This document shows, in pieces, positions 56,716 through 64,000 of a stretch of 64,000 nt of DNA. The translations under genes were made by a program, and so were the position numbers. Positions within the stretch are counted from its first letter, which is position 1; each line of letters begins with the position of its first letter. Origin of the DNA: an uncultured Opitutales bacterium (GTDB lineage Bacteria; Verrucomicrobiota; Verrucomicrobiia; Opitutales; Coraliomargaritaceae). The stretch is from assembly GCA_937775295.1 (NCBI GenBank), contig CALKBZ010000005.1, forward strand, positions 1-64,000, written 5' to 3'. The notes below the pieces were generated by a model. That model made no database searches and was not told the origin of the DNA. It saw nothing but the letters and a program-made list of their open reading frames with translations.

Positions 56716-57552
56716 ATGTCTGAATCCTGGAAAATAGCAGCCTTTTATCATTTCGTCGAACTCCCTGATCGCGATGAGTGGGCGGAACGACTGATCGACC
56801 ATGGTCTGCAGGTGGGGCTGCGCGGCACTGTCATCTTTGCCAGTGAAGGGATAAACTCGACCTGCGCGGGCTCGTACGAAGCGGTCGACAGCACGATTGC
56901 ATTGCTCAAGTCGGACCCACGCTTTGCGGCGATGGAGGTGAAAGTCTCGTATGCGGACTTTTGCCCGTTTCCGAAGTTTAAAGTCAAAAAGAAGCCAGAG
57001 ATCGTGACTTTCCGTCAGGATGGAGCCGACCCCCGTGATGAAGTAGGCACTTATTTAGATCCAGACGAGTGGAATGAGCTGATTTCTGATCCTGAGGTAA
57101 TTACCATTGATACCCGCAATGACTACGAAGTCGGCGTGGGGAAGTTTAAGGGCGCGATCAATCCGAATACGGACGATTTCACCGGGTTTGCCAAGTTTGT
57201 GGACGAGCACCTTGCTGCGCAAAAGGACCAGAAGATTGCGATGTATTGTACGGGCGGCATACGCTGCGAGCGTTCCACTGCCTATCTAAAGCAGAAGGGC
57301 TTCACCAACGTCTACCATCTAAAAGGTGGGATTCTGCGCTATATGGAGTTGATGCCGAAGGATACCAGCCTTTGGGAGGGCGATTGCTTCGTGTTCGACT
57401 ACCGCGTGGCACTGGATCACGACCTTAAGCCTGCCAAGTGGAAGATTGATCCAGAGACGAGTTTCCCAGCGAGAATGAATGAGGAGGACGTCGAGCGTAT
57501 CGCCGAACGCCGCCGCAGTGGCGCGATTTTTAAGAAGCCATATGCGGGGTAG
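56716..57552 (+). CDS. trhO: tRNA uridine(34) hydroxylase TrhO (rhodanese family)
   Basis: Oxygen-dependent 5-hydroxylation of wobble uridine. N-terminal YceA domain (FYHFVELPDRDEWAERL, GTVIFASEGINSTCAGS), then a rhodanese domain with the active Cys in MYCTGGIRCERSTAYLKQKG (about 180) and HLKGGILRYMEL. C-terminal conserved VFDYRVALDHDL. 278 residues, family length. Divergent from the DEAD-box helicase gene. Confidence 0.92.
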   Translation: MSESWKIAAFYHFVELPDRDEWAERLIDHGLQVGLRGTVIFASEGINSTCAGSYEAVDSTIALLKSDPRFAAMEVKVSYADFCPFPKFKVKKKPEIVTFRQDGADPRDEVGTYLDPDEWNELISDPEVITIDTRNDYEVGVGKFKGAINPNTDDFTGFAKFVDEHLAAQKDQKIAMYCTGGIRCERSTAYLKQKGFTNVYHLKGGILRYMELMPKDTSLWEGDCFVFDYRVALDHDLKPAKWKIDPETSFPARMNEEDVERIAERRRSGAIFKKPYAG

Positions 57553-57559
57553 GGGGAAG

Positions 57560-57636
57560 AAAGTAGGAAAGTAGGGAAGTAGGAAAGTAGGAAAGTAGGA
57601 AAGTAGGAAAGTGGGAAAGTGGGAAAGTGGGAAAGG
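57560..57636. repeat. Purine-rich tandem repeat (AAAGTAGG/AAAGTGGG)
   Basis: About ten near-identical units of 8-9 bases. Followed at 57663-57681 by copy 2 of GCAATGTCTGTTTCACGAA (copy 1 at 20606). No gene in 57553-57817. Confidence 0.88.
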
Positions 57637-57817
57637 TCGGACGAAGCGCGAACAGAGGCTAAGCAATGTCTGTTTCACGAAATGTTCCTACGTTTTACTT
57701 TTAATACATTACACTTTCGCACTCATCCGACATTGACAGTGGTGGTGGTTTGGCGCGGAATATTATACTTTCGTCGAGCTTCTCGGCCCAATTCCTTGTC
57801 TCCCTCCCCCAATAGGC

Positions 57818-58444
57818 ATGCTTTCTGACTCTCCCCACTCTGCATTTTCTCCCCGCGCCCGTTCATCGAACCGTGGCTTCACACTGATCGAGCTGTTGAT
57901 GGTGATCGCCATCATCATGATCCTCGCTGGGATTACCTTTGGCATCTCACGTGGCGTGCAAAATGCACAGGCTCGTGCGGCAGCTAAAGCCGAGTTGGCT
58001 GTCATTGGGCAGGCGCTGGAGGGATACAAACTGACGCATGGCGACTATCCGTGGACAACGGACGGGGATGAACTAGCAAAAGCATTGATGGGTTGGATGA
58101 AGTTTAATCGAACTGGCACAACCATTTCGTTTGATGCGGTCACTGCGAGTGATGTGCCTGCGAATGGACCGAAATCCTTTATTGATGCGACTAAGTTGAA
58201 TTATTCTGGAACCTTGCCTGCTGCTGCGACTACCGCACCAGGCGTAGGGCTTTTTCAGGACCCTTGGGGGAATGCATATGTTTATCAGTATAAAACCAGT
58301 GGCACAGGTTCATGGGAAGTCTTTGGTTACCATCTTTATTCAAAAGGCGGCAATAGCCTGGATGGCACAACGGTGGCTAATACGGGTGTATTGACCCGTC
58401 CACAGTCTGAGGATGATGTTGATAATATCTATGCAGGGGAGTAA
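57818..58444 (+). CDS. GspG-like type II pseudopilin
   Basis: 208 residues. Prepilin leader RGFTLIELLMVIAIIMILAG with the Gly at -1 and Glu at +5 for PilD-type peptidase processing, then a globular part with GspG traits: AELAVIGQALEGYKLTHGDYPW and LFQDPWGNAYVYQYKTSG. The ATG at 57818 gives a basic leader (SPRARSSNRGF). First gene of a five-gene pseudopilin operon; secretion ATPase, PilD and secretin are not in the window. Confidence 0.88.
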   Translation: MLSDSPHSAFSPRARSSNRGFTLIELLMVIAIIMILAGITFGISRGVQNAQARAAAKAELAVIGQALEGYKLTHGDYPWTTDGDELAKALMGWMKFNRTGTTISFDAVTASDVPANGPKSFIDATKLNYSGTLPAAATTAPGVGLFQDPWGNAYVYQYKTSGTGSWEVFGYHLYSKGGNSLDGTTVANTGVLTRPQSEDDVDNIYAGE

Positions 58445-58463
58445 CTTTATTTTAAAAAATAAT

Positions 58464-59060
58464 ATGAATTCGAATAAAACACGACAAGCTGGTTTCACAT
58501 TAATAGAATTGCTGATGGTCATCGCGATCATTGGCATCTTGGCTGGTATCTTGATTCCCACGATAGGAGCGGTTCGTAAACAAGCGAATGTCGCGGCTTC
58601 AAAGTCTGTATTATCAAACTATGTGAATGCAATCCAGCTGTTTAAGGGTGAATATAGTTATTTTCCGTTTGTAACTGGTGGCACTGATTATGAAGCGAGT
58701 ATCGGCACGATCGGGACAGAGACCTTTATTACGACTCTCTCCGGTCGCAACTCAGCAGGAGTCAAGCCGACCAGTTCGAGTGATGCCACCTTGAGTGGGA
58801 ATCGTCGAATGATTGGGTTTTATACATTTTCTGAATCGGAGTATCTCCGCGAGACTACAACTGCGAAGATTGTTGATCGTTTTGATAATGATAACATTGT
58901 AGTTGTAATTGATGGCAATGGTGATGGGAGAGTAACTCCGTCACCATCTGCTGCAAATATCCAAGTCAGTAATGCGATTCGCACCACTGTAACTGCATAT
59001 ACGGATACGGGCACTATTGATACCGATGACCCTACGTATTCGCTTTATGAAGTAAACTAG
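58464..59060 (+). CDS. Type II pseudopilin (GspG-like), second copy
   Basis: 198 residues with leader QAGFTLIELLMVIAIIGILAG and a conserved helix; the globular part has GspG-like SNYVNAIQLFKGEYSYFPF and EYLRETTTAKIVDRFDNDN. A calcium-loop-like DGNGDGRVTP lies in the C-terminal half. ATG 58464 is in-frame after the previous stop; the long upstream extension is not family-like. Second gene of the pseudopilin operon. Confidence 0.85.
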   Translation: MNSNKTRQAGFTLIELLMVIAIIGILAGILIPTIGAVRKQANVAASKSVLSNYVNAIQLFKGEYSYFPFVTGGTDYEASIGTIGTETFITTLSGRNSAGVKPTSSSDATLSGNRRMIGFYTFSESEYLRETTTAKIVDRFDNDNIVVVIDGNGDGRVTPSPSAANIQVSNAIRTTVTAYTDTGTIDTDDPTYSLYEVN

Positions 59061-59069
59061 GACGATTGA

Positions 59070-59748
59070 ATGATTAAAAAACAGAAATCACCACGCTCAG
59101 GTTTCACGCTGATCGAACTCTTGGTCGTCATCAGTATTATACTGATTGCGTCCTCCATTATATTCATTGGCGGAAATGGTGGTGATGGTGTTAAGTTGAG
59201 TTCTTCGCAACGTATCGTATCAGGTATCGCGCAGGGTGCCCGTGGTCAGGCCATCTTGAAGAATGCCAAGACGCGGCTGATCATCTACGCAGATACTGGA
59301 TCAGATCGTGATGATGATAAGTATTTACGCTTTTTTGGTATTATTTATGAATCGGAGCCTGGCTCCAATGAATGGATCGCAGCAACACAGGGAACTTCTC
59401 TGCCCGAGGGGATTTATTTCGATCCGCAGCAAAGCACTGAGAATGGATCATCGTGGAGTATCGGTAAAAAGGAAAAATCATAAGTATCCTTTAACTGTGG
59501 CGAAGCCTGCAGGGACTGGTCAGGATTATTATTACTATGAGTTTAATAGTAATGGCACGATGGCCACTGGATTTGATAATTCATGGTTGGTCGTTCGAGC
59601 CAATACACTCAAGCCAGATTCGACTGGGGCGATGGATGTCGATTTTGATACCATTGAAGATCAGCAAAAATATCTGGCAGCGGCACTGATCTTTCGCCGT
59701 GCTGGCACAACCACTAAGGTCTCTGACCCCGAAGATATCGTTAATTAA
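59070..59748 (+). pseudogene. Frameshifted GspH-like pseudopilin
   Basis: Leader SGFTLIELLVVISIILIASS and the early globular part (GARGQAILKNAKTRLIIYAD) are in one frame that stops at 59483 after SSWSIGKKEKS. The same protein resumes in another frame at about 59486 (KYPLTVAKPAGTGQDYYYYE) and runs to 59748. The shift is +1 (or -2) and falls in GGTAAAAAGGAAAAATC, two A-runs. Whether this is a real mutation, a sequencing error or slippage cannot be told. If joined: about 225 residues. Confidence 0.7.
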
Positions 59749-59750
59749 TT

Positions 59751-60464
59751 ATGAGAAACCGATTTATTATTTCTTCTTCTCGCCGTGCAGGCTTTAGTCT
59801 CATTGAAGTCGTTTTAGCGATTGGGATTTTCCTGGTCACTGTCTTGGCTCTCGTTGGTCTGTTAGGGCCGACGCTACAGTCGGTTGATGAAGTCGAGAAG
59901 ACCGACGAAGTTTCGTCGATCGTCAATACACTGAACGCATTTTTGCAGAATTCGCCAGATACCGCTCTTGTTGCTGGTGTTTCTAAGTTCGATGCGATTT
60001 ATAATGCAGTCGCGGATGGTGGCGAAGCCACGGTATATATTTATCGGTGGTATCTCGATGATCCAGAGGTTGCAACTGACAATCCTATCATCAAGTTGGA
60101 GGTTGGATTCGCTGCCGAAGAGAATGGTAGTGTGGGGGCAGATTCGATTGTAAATGCGCCGCCGTCGACTGGCGAGGCTGCTGACTTCCCAAAAGCGGCA
60201 GGCACTATTTATCGTGCTGTGTTGACGCCCTCTTCTGTTCTGCCTGCAGCATATCGTTCTGCGGATCGTAATCCAAGCAATGAAGTTTACGACTTAGTAG
60301 GAACTCTTGCTACTTATCTTGAAGGGTCTTTTGCGATGGAGGTTCGAATCTTTGATGAGGCTCCTCCTGGGCCTAATTCTACAGTTGCTTATCCGGCAAC
60401 CGATTTAGCTTCTCTAAAAGACTTGGAGCCCATTTTTACATATAACACGGCAGTCGTTCGCTAA
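59751..60464 (+). CDS. GspI-like pseudopilin
   Basis: 237 residues with the leader RAGFSLIEVVLAIGIFLVTVLALVG typical of GspI-type minor pseudopilins (E at +5, V-rich helix). The rest is not clearly GspI but has VYIYRWYLDDPEV and acidic loops. Starts two bases after the previous stop. It resembles the minor pseudopilins in the verrucomicrobial pilin cassettes (Verru_Chthon type B), by memory only. Confidence 0.78.
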   Translation: MRNRFIISSSRRAGFSLIEVVLAIGIFLVTVLALVGLLGPTLQSVDEVEKTDEVSSIVNTLNAFLQNSPDTALVAGVSKFDAIYNAVADGGEATVYIYRWYLDDPEVATDNPIIKLEVGFAAEENGSVGADSIVNAPPSTGEAADFPKAAGTIYRAVLTPSSVLPAAYRSADRNPSNEVYDLVGTLATYLEGSFAMEVRIFDEAPPGPNSTVAYPATDLASLKDLEPIFTYNTAVVR

Positions 60465-60473
60465 AATATCATC

Positions 60474-61394
60474 ATGCATACTTTAAAATTGAGAACTCGA
60501 AACACGGCAAAGCGTGCCTTTACCTTGATTGAGATTATGGTGGCAACGGTCATCATGGTGGTGCTCGTCGGCTTAGTAATTCAGATCACCAGCGAAGTCC
60601 TCAAGGTGTGGACACGTTCATCGGGTAAGCTGGCGGCCAATGCGGAAGCACGCATCGCGATGGATCTCATTACGCAGGATTTGGAGACTGCCGTGTTTCG
60701 GAACAATGGGCAGCAGTGGTTGCGTGTTGAGGCACCCCGTGCGACCGGGGCTTCCGGTGAAGTGAAGTTACAAAATACAGAACAGACTGTTGGGCTGAAG
60801 TTGTTCTCGCCTGCACTGGATCGTCCGAAGGAAGATGCTTTAGGAGTGGCAATTCCCGGCGATATCTGCGCAATCGGCTATCGCCTTGCTTACAAAAAAT
60901 CGTATGCGGGGACGAATGCGCCGGAGGTTTATGCGCTATATCGTCGTTTAATAGACCCGAAGCTTACCTTCGATGAATATATGGGCTCAGGTGCAACTGT
61001 TAATAGTAATCAAGGTAGTTTAGCAGCACCTGGTAAGAATAACGCGAATTGGACTAATAGCTCTATTGAAGCTGACTCTAATTATTTGGTCAGCAACATT
61101 GTCGAATTTAAGGTTTTCATTTATCTTGATGACGGAAGTGATGAACCAGTAAATGTGACACCTGGAACATTTGAATTGGCGAGTGATTATGCATTTGGCG
61201 GTGATCCTGTTACGGATTTGGCAGTTCGGATGGATCAACTTTTGTATGCGGACATTATTTTAACGGTGATTTCCGACACAGGATTGGAGATGTTGAATAA
61301 CCTCGATAAAATTCCAGAGTCTGCCGCTGAAATCGTTCAACAGCATGGCGAAACCTTCGCCCGTCGCGTGAACTTTATGGCACGTCCCCTGTAA
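60474..61394 (+). CDS. GspJ-like pseudopilin
   Basis: 306 residues. Leader RAFTLIEIMVATVIMVVLVGLV and, after it, EARIAMDLITQDLETAVFRNNGQQWL, as in GspJ. The C-terminal half has YADIILTVISDTGLEM and NFMAR. It ends the operon; a terminator follows at 61424. Resembles Verru_Chthon cassette protein C. No large cassette protein A is visible behind it. Confidence 0.8.
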   Translation: MHTLKLRTRNTAKRAFTLIEIMVATVIMVVLVGLVIQITSEVLKVWTRSSGKLAANAEARIAMDLITQDLETAVFRNNGQQWLRVEAPRATGASGEVKLQNTEQTVGLKLFSPALDRPKEDALGVAIPGDICAIGYRLAYKKSYAGTNAPEVYALYRRLIDPKLTFDEYMGSGATVNSNQGSLAAPGKNNANWTNSSIEADSNYLVSNIVEFKVFIYLDDGSDEPVNVTPGTFELASDYAFGGDPVTDLAVRMDQLLYADIILTVISDTGLEMLNNLDKIPESAAEIVQQHGETFARRVNFMARPL

Positions 61395-61423
61395 GCGATA
61401 TCGTCTGATCAGTTCTATTTTCA

Positions 61424-61449
61424 AAAAAGCGGCGTAAGCCGCTTTTTTT
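61424..61449 (+). terminator. Intrinsic terminator of the pseudopilin operon
   Basis: AAAAGCGGC, loop GTAA, GCCGCTTTTTTT, 30 bases after the last stop. Confidence 0.92.
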
Positions 61450-61564
61450 GTCTCAGTGTTGATTGCTGGGAGACTTTTGAGCACTGCCATCGGGCAAGGT
61501 CCGTCTGCGTGCGGGGCCCGCAGTGGCATCTATTTAGTGGCCATGTTGACGACAGCGTAGAACG

Positions 61565-61591
61565 CGGCAGGCACGGAGGTCGTCCCTGCCG
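61565..61591. repeat. GC-rich hairpin in the pseudopilin-glycosyltransferase gap
   Basis: CGGCAGG (61565) and CCTGCCG (61591) form an inverted repeat with a purine-rich centre. Similar GGCAGG/GACGA words occur near 20560. The rest of 61450-61693 holds nothing recognisable. Confidence 0.5.
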
Positions 61592-61693
61592 ATTGACTCG
61601 ACTCTAGCGTCCTCCAACTACCTAGCAGATTTGCGGTCAGTAGCGTGACAGACAGTAGGATTCTGGCGAGCTCCACTGCGGCAGGGCGACGGT

Positions 61694-63112
61694 CTACAGG
61701 AATTTAATTTTTCGAGCGGCAAAGGCGGCCATGCGGATCAGTAGCATGCCATCGCGCCAGCGGTCGATTTGCGGTTCGCCGTAGGTGCGACTCTGGTAGC
61801 GAATGGGTAGATCGCGGATCTTGAGGTTGAGCTTGGCGGCGCCGAAGATTAGATCGAAGTCGCCGAAGGGATCGAAGTTGCCGAAGTAACTACGGTTGGC
61901 TTCAATCAGCTCGTAGTGCGACTTGCTGAAGACTTTGGTGCCGCACAGGGTGTCTTTGACTGGCATGCTGAGTAACCAAGAAAAGAGCATGCTGAAGCAC
62001 TTGTTACCGCACAAGTTTAAGCAGCGCATGGCATCGTCTTCCATTGGATAAACCAGGCGTACGCCGTTGGCGAATTCACAATGGCCGAGCTGAATAGCTG
62101 CGAAGAATTTGGGTAGATCTTCGGGGGGCACAGTGAGGTCGGCATCAAGGATCATGATGATGTCGCCGGTGGCTTTTGCATAGCCGAGGCGCATAGCGTC
62201 GCCCTTGCCTTTACCGGGTTGCTGGTAGGCTTTGATGTCACGCTCAGGGTACTTCTCGATGCAGGAATTGATCATCTCCCAAGTAGCATCTTGAGAGTTG
62301 CCTTCGACAAAAATTATTTCGGTGGATTGCCCCATTTTGGGTGTGCGCTGGATCGCTGCCTCGATATTGCCCGATTCATTGCGAGCAGGTATGATGACGG
62401 TCACGCTGAGGCTGTCGGCTGGTTTGGCTGCTTGCTTGGGGCGTGCGACAAAAAACAGGCTTAGGCACGCGAACGGCAGCAGTGGGGCGATGAATCTATT
62501 GATTAGGCTGCCGAGGCCGCAGAGTTCGTGGGGCACGAGGATACGCGCATCGGAGCGCACCATTTCCCAACCTGCGAGGTCGAGTAGGTTGCGCAAATCG
62601 TCTGAGGAAAGCCAGTTTTGCTGAGGGCGTTTGGGTTTAAGGCCGAGTAATGTGCAGAGTCCTAGAATGGGTCGCCACAATGTGTTGTGAATGTTTAGCA
62701 CTAAGCGCGTTGCGGGAGTGGCTGCGTGGTGACTATTTTCAAGGATTTGTTGGACGTCGGCAGCTTCATTCAGCGTGTCGGATAGCAATAGGTAGTCGTA
62801 TGTCTGATCAAAGGTTGCTGTCTCGCCGGCTGCGCAGCTGAATTGCGCCTGTGGCAGGTGTTGCTTCGCGGCGTTGACTTGCTCCTCGACTAGATCGATG
62901 CCGGCGAGCGTGCGATTTGGTAGGTGTTGAAGCAGATCGCCTGAACCGCAGCCGATTTCAAGCACACTGCTGCCCTCGGGGATTAGAAAGCGATAGTAGT
63001 TCCCCAAGATGCGTCGGTAGGCGTGGCTCCATGCACTGGTAGGGCGTAGCTCGGTGTAGTGCGATTTGAGGCGGCTCCATGTGTGCTCGAGTATTTTTGA
63101 AGTCGTGAACAT
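61694..63112 (-). CDS. Fusion of SAM methyltransferase and family 2 glycosyltransferase
   Basis: 472 residues. N-terminal class I methyltransferase: LEIGCGSGDLLQHL (motif I, about 55), DYLLLSDTLNEAAD, then a hydrophobic stretch (INRFIAPLLPFACLSLFFVA, about 210) and a GT2 domain with VTVIIPARNESGNIEAAI (about 243) and DADLTVPPEDL holding the DxD motif. The tail CGTKVFSKSHYEL and GDFDLIFGAAKLNLKI is GT2-like (dolichol-phosphate-mannose type). I use ATG 63112 (MFTTSK); ATG 63172 would add 20 residues. Probably makes or modifies a lipid-linked sugar. Divergent from fruK. Confidence 0.85.
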   Translation of the reverse strand: MFTTSKILEHTWSRLKSHYTELRPTSAWSHAYRRILGNYYRFLIPEGSSVLEIGCGSGDLLQHLPNRTLAGIDLVEEQVNAAKQHLPQAQFSCAAGETATFDQTYDYLLLSDTLNEAADVQQILENSHHAATPATRLVLNIHNTLWRPILGLCTLLGLKPKRPQQNWLSSDDLRNLLDLAGWEMVRSDARILVPHELCGLGSLINRFIAPLLPFACLSLFFVARPKQAAKPADSLSVTVIIPARNESGNIEAAIQRTPKMGQSTEIIFVEGNSQDATWEMINSCIEKYPERDIKAYQQPGKGKGDAMRLGYAKATGDIIMILDADLTVPPEDLPKFFAAIQLGHCEFANGVRLVYPMEDDAMRCLNLCGNKCFSMLFSWLLSMPVKDTLCGTKVFSKSHYELIEANRSYFGNFDPFGDFDLIFGAAKLNLKIRDLPIRYQSRTYGEPQIDRWRDGMLLIRMAAFAARKIKFL

Positions 63113-63243
63113 GGTTTGTCTGTTAAAACATGAAGTCTCGCGCAGGTCGATTGTGATTTTTGGCGACGGCAATCGTGCGGCTGTGCCGCGCGTTTAAAGA
63201 TGTGGTTGCGTGGAAGTCACGTGTACTTAGTTATATCGGCATC

Positions 63244-64000
63244 ATGTCTGTGGAATCACCTATTGTAACTATTACTTTAAACCCTGCGATCGATCAGACG
63301 GTTTTTGTCGATCAGTTGGTTCCGGGAACGGTGCATCGGGTGAGTCAGTCGCGCCGTCAAGCGGGCGGTAAAGGAGTCAATGTGGCGACGATGTTGGCAC
63401 TCGGTGGTGCGGAAGTGGTGGCTTCGGGTTTTTTAGGAGATGCCAACGCCACGATCTTTGAGCAACATTTCAGCGAATATGGTGTGTGTGATGCATTTAT
63501 TCGTGTCCAAGGCGAAACACGGACGGGTATTAAGATCGTGGATGCGGGGATAAATGAAACGACCGATTTAAATATGGTCGGAGCTGCGCCGACGCACGAG
63601 CAGTGCGCTGCGCTTAGAAGCTTGTTGCTAGAGCTGGCAGAGCCAGGGCGCTGGTTTTTGATTGCGGGGAGTTTACCTGACGGTGTGGAGCCTCAATTTG
63701 TGACTGAATTAATCCAAGCCTTACGCGGTACTGGCGCAAAGGTGGCAGTCGATAGTAGTGGCGCTGCGCTGAAGGCGGCGGTGGCGGCGGGAGTCGATTT
63801 GATCAAGCCGAATGAGCATGAATTGGCTGAGTTGCTGGGCGTGGAGCTAAAAGATTTTGATGCAATTGCCGCAGCGGCACGGCGACTGTGCCAAGAGTGC
63901 ATGCCGAATTTAATCGTGTCGATGGGGGGGCAAGGCGCGTTGTTTCTGACGGCTGAGGCCGAGCTGTTGGTGCGTGCACCGAGACTAAATGTGGTCAGTA
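63244..64000 (+). CDS. fruK: 1-phosphofructokinase (PfkB family), 3' end outside window
   Basis: Open to the window end. Starts ITLNPAIDQTVFVDQLVPG, then RRQAGGKGVNVATMLALGG (PfkB motif 1), GFLGDANATIFEQ, and later FLIAGSLPDGV, VAVDSSGAAL and KPNEHELAELLG. The N-terminal form TLNPAID and motif order fit FruK-type 1-phosphofructokinases more than ribokinases; tagatose-6-phosphate kinase is the alternative. Partial: about 252 residues of roughly 310 seen. Confidence 0.88.
   Translation, partial: MSVESPIVTITLNPAIDQTVFVDQLVPGTVHRVSQSRRQAGGKGVNVATMLALGGAEVVASGFLGDANATIFEQHFSEYGVCDAFIRVQGETRTGIKIVDAGINETTDLNMVGAAPTHEQCAALRSLLLELAEPGRWFLIAGSLPDGVEPQFVTELIQALRGTGAKVAVDSSGAALKAAVAAGVDLIKPNEHELAELLGVELKDFDAIAAAARRLCQECMPNLIVSMGGQGALFLTAEAELLVRAPRLNVVS

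Overview
The window looks like a chromosomal segment of a Verrucomicrobiota bacterium, most likely an Opitutia/Puniceicoccales-type marine lineage. This rests on the overall gene set: several GFTLIELL-type pseudopilins in one operon, a long two-domain IspG, an uppS-cdsA-dxr-rseP-ispG operon, LemA with a TerB-tailed M48 protease, and an abundance of purine-rich intergenic repeats. The placement is inference; no rRNA is present. The cell appears Gram-negative and aerobic: it has oxygen-dependent HemF and HemY, menaquinone MenB, a multisubunit Mrp Na+/H+ antiporter, TolB, and an LpxH-like phosphatase.

Layout. 1-4.3 kb: a membrane-anchored subtilase cut by the window edge, a YheT hydrolase, and pxpB-pxpC of the 5-oxoprolinase complex. 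4.4-7.6 kb: a minus-strand block (RRM protein, YehS/DUF1456 protein, RadD helicase) lying between pxpBC and pxpA (7.9 kb), probably acquired. 8.7-18.1 kb: a YidE/YbjL-type transporter, a LigA that has lost its zinc-finger cysteines, late heme genes hemY, hemE and hemF with a divergent aldo/keto reductase, and a YeeZ-like epimerase. 18.1-23.9 kb: a CBS protein, a broken cNMP-binding/FHA gene, ybaB-recR, an MFS transporter, nadA and an unknown protein. 24.3-27.8 kb: rpmI-rplT, rpiB-clpP and a short rpmG hidden under an antisense ORF. 27.8-35.4 kb: Mrp/ApbC, TolB, MenB, PurT, LemA and the M48 protease.

35.4-43.8 kb: an IS4-family element with 12-bp inverted repeats abuts the decayed 3' end of an sbtA bicarbonate transporter pseudogene, the last gene of a usp-mrpABCDEFG-sbtA operon. 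A divergent small winged-helix regulator and a palindromic operator candidate lie upstream. 44-46.6 kb: a gltS remnant, then a translationally coupled glycosyltransferase and metallophosphoesterase. 46.6-53.3 kb: isoprenoid/envelope operon uppS-cdsA-dxr-rseP-ispG. 53.6-57.6 kb: a 32-bp tandem repeat array, cysH, a DEAD-box RNA helicase with a repeat-encoded Gly-rich tail, and trhO. 57.8-61.4 kb: a five-gene pseudopilin operon, one gene frameshifted. 61.7-64 kb: a methyltransferase-glycosyltransferase fusion and the start of a 1-phosphofructokinase gene.

I found no CRISPR array, tRNA or rRNA, and no clearly new defence or signalling system. The strongest leads are the cysteine-less LigA, the decayed Na+/bicarbonate module with its IS junction, the cNMP-FHA pseudogene, the split pxp operon, and several families of dispersed structured intergenic repeats.
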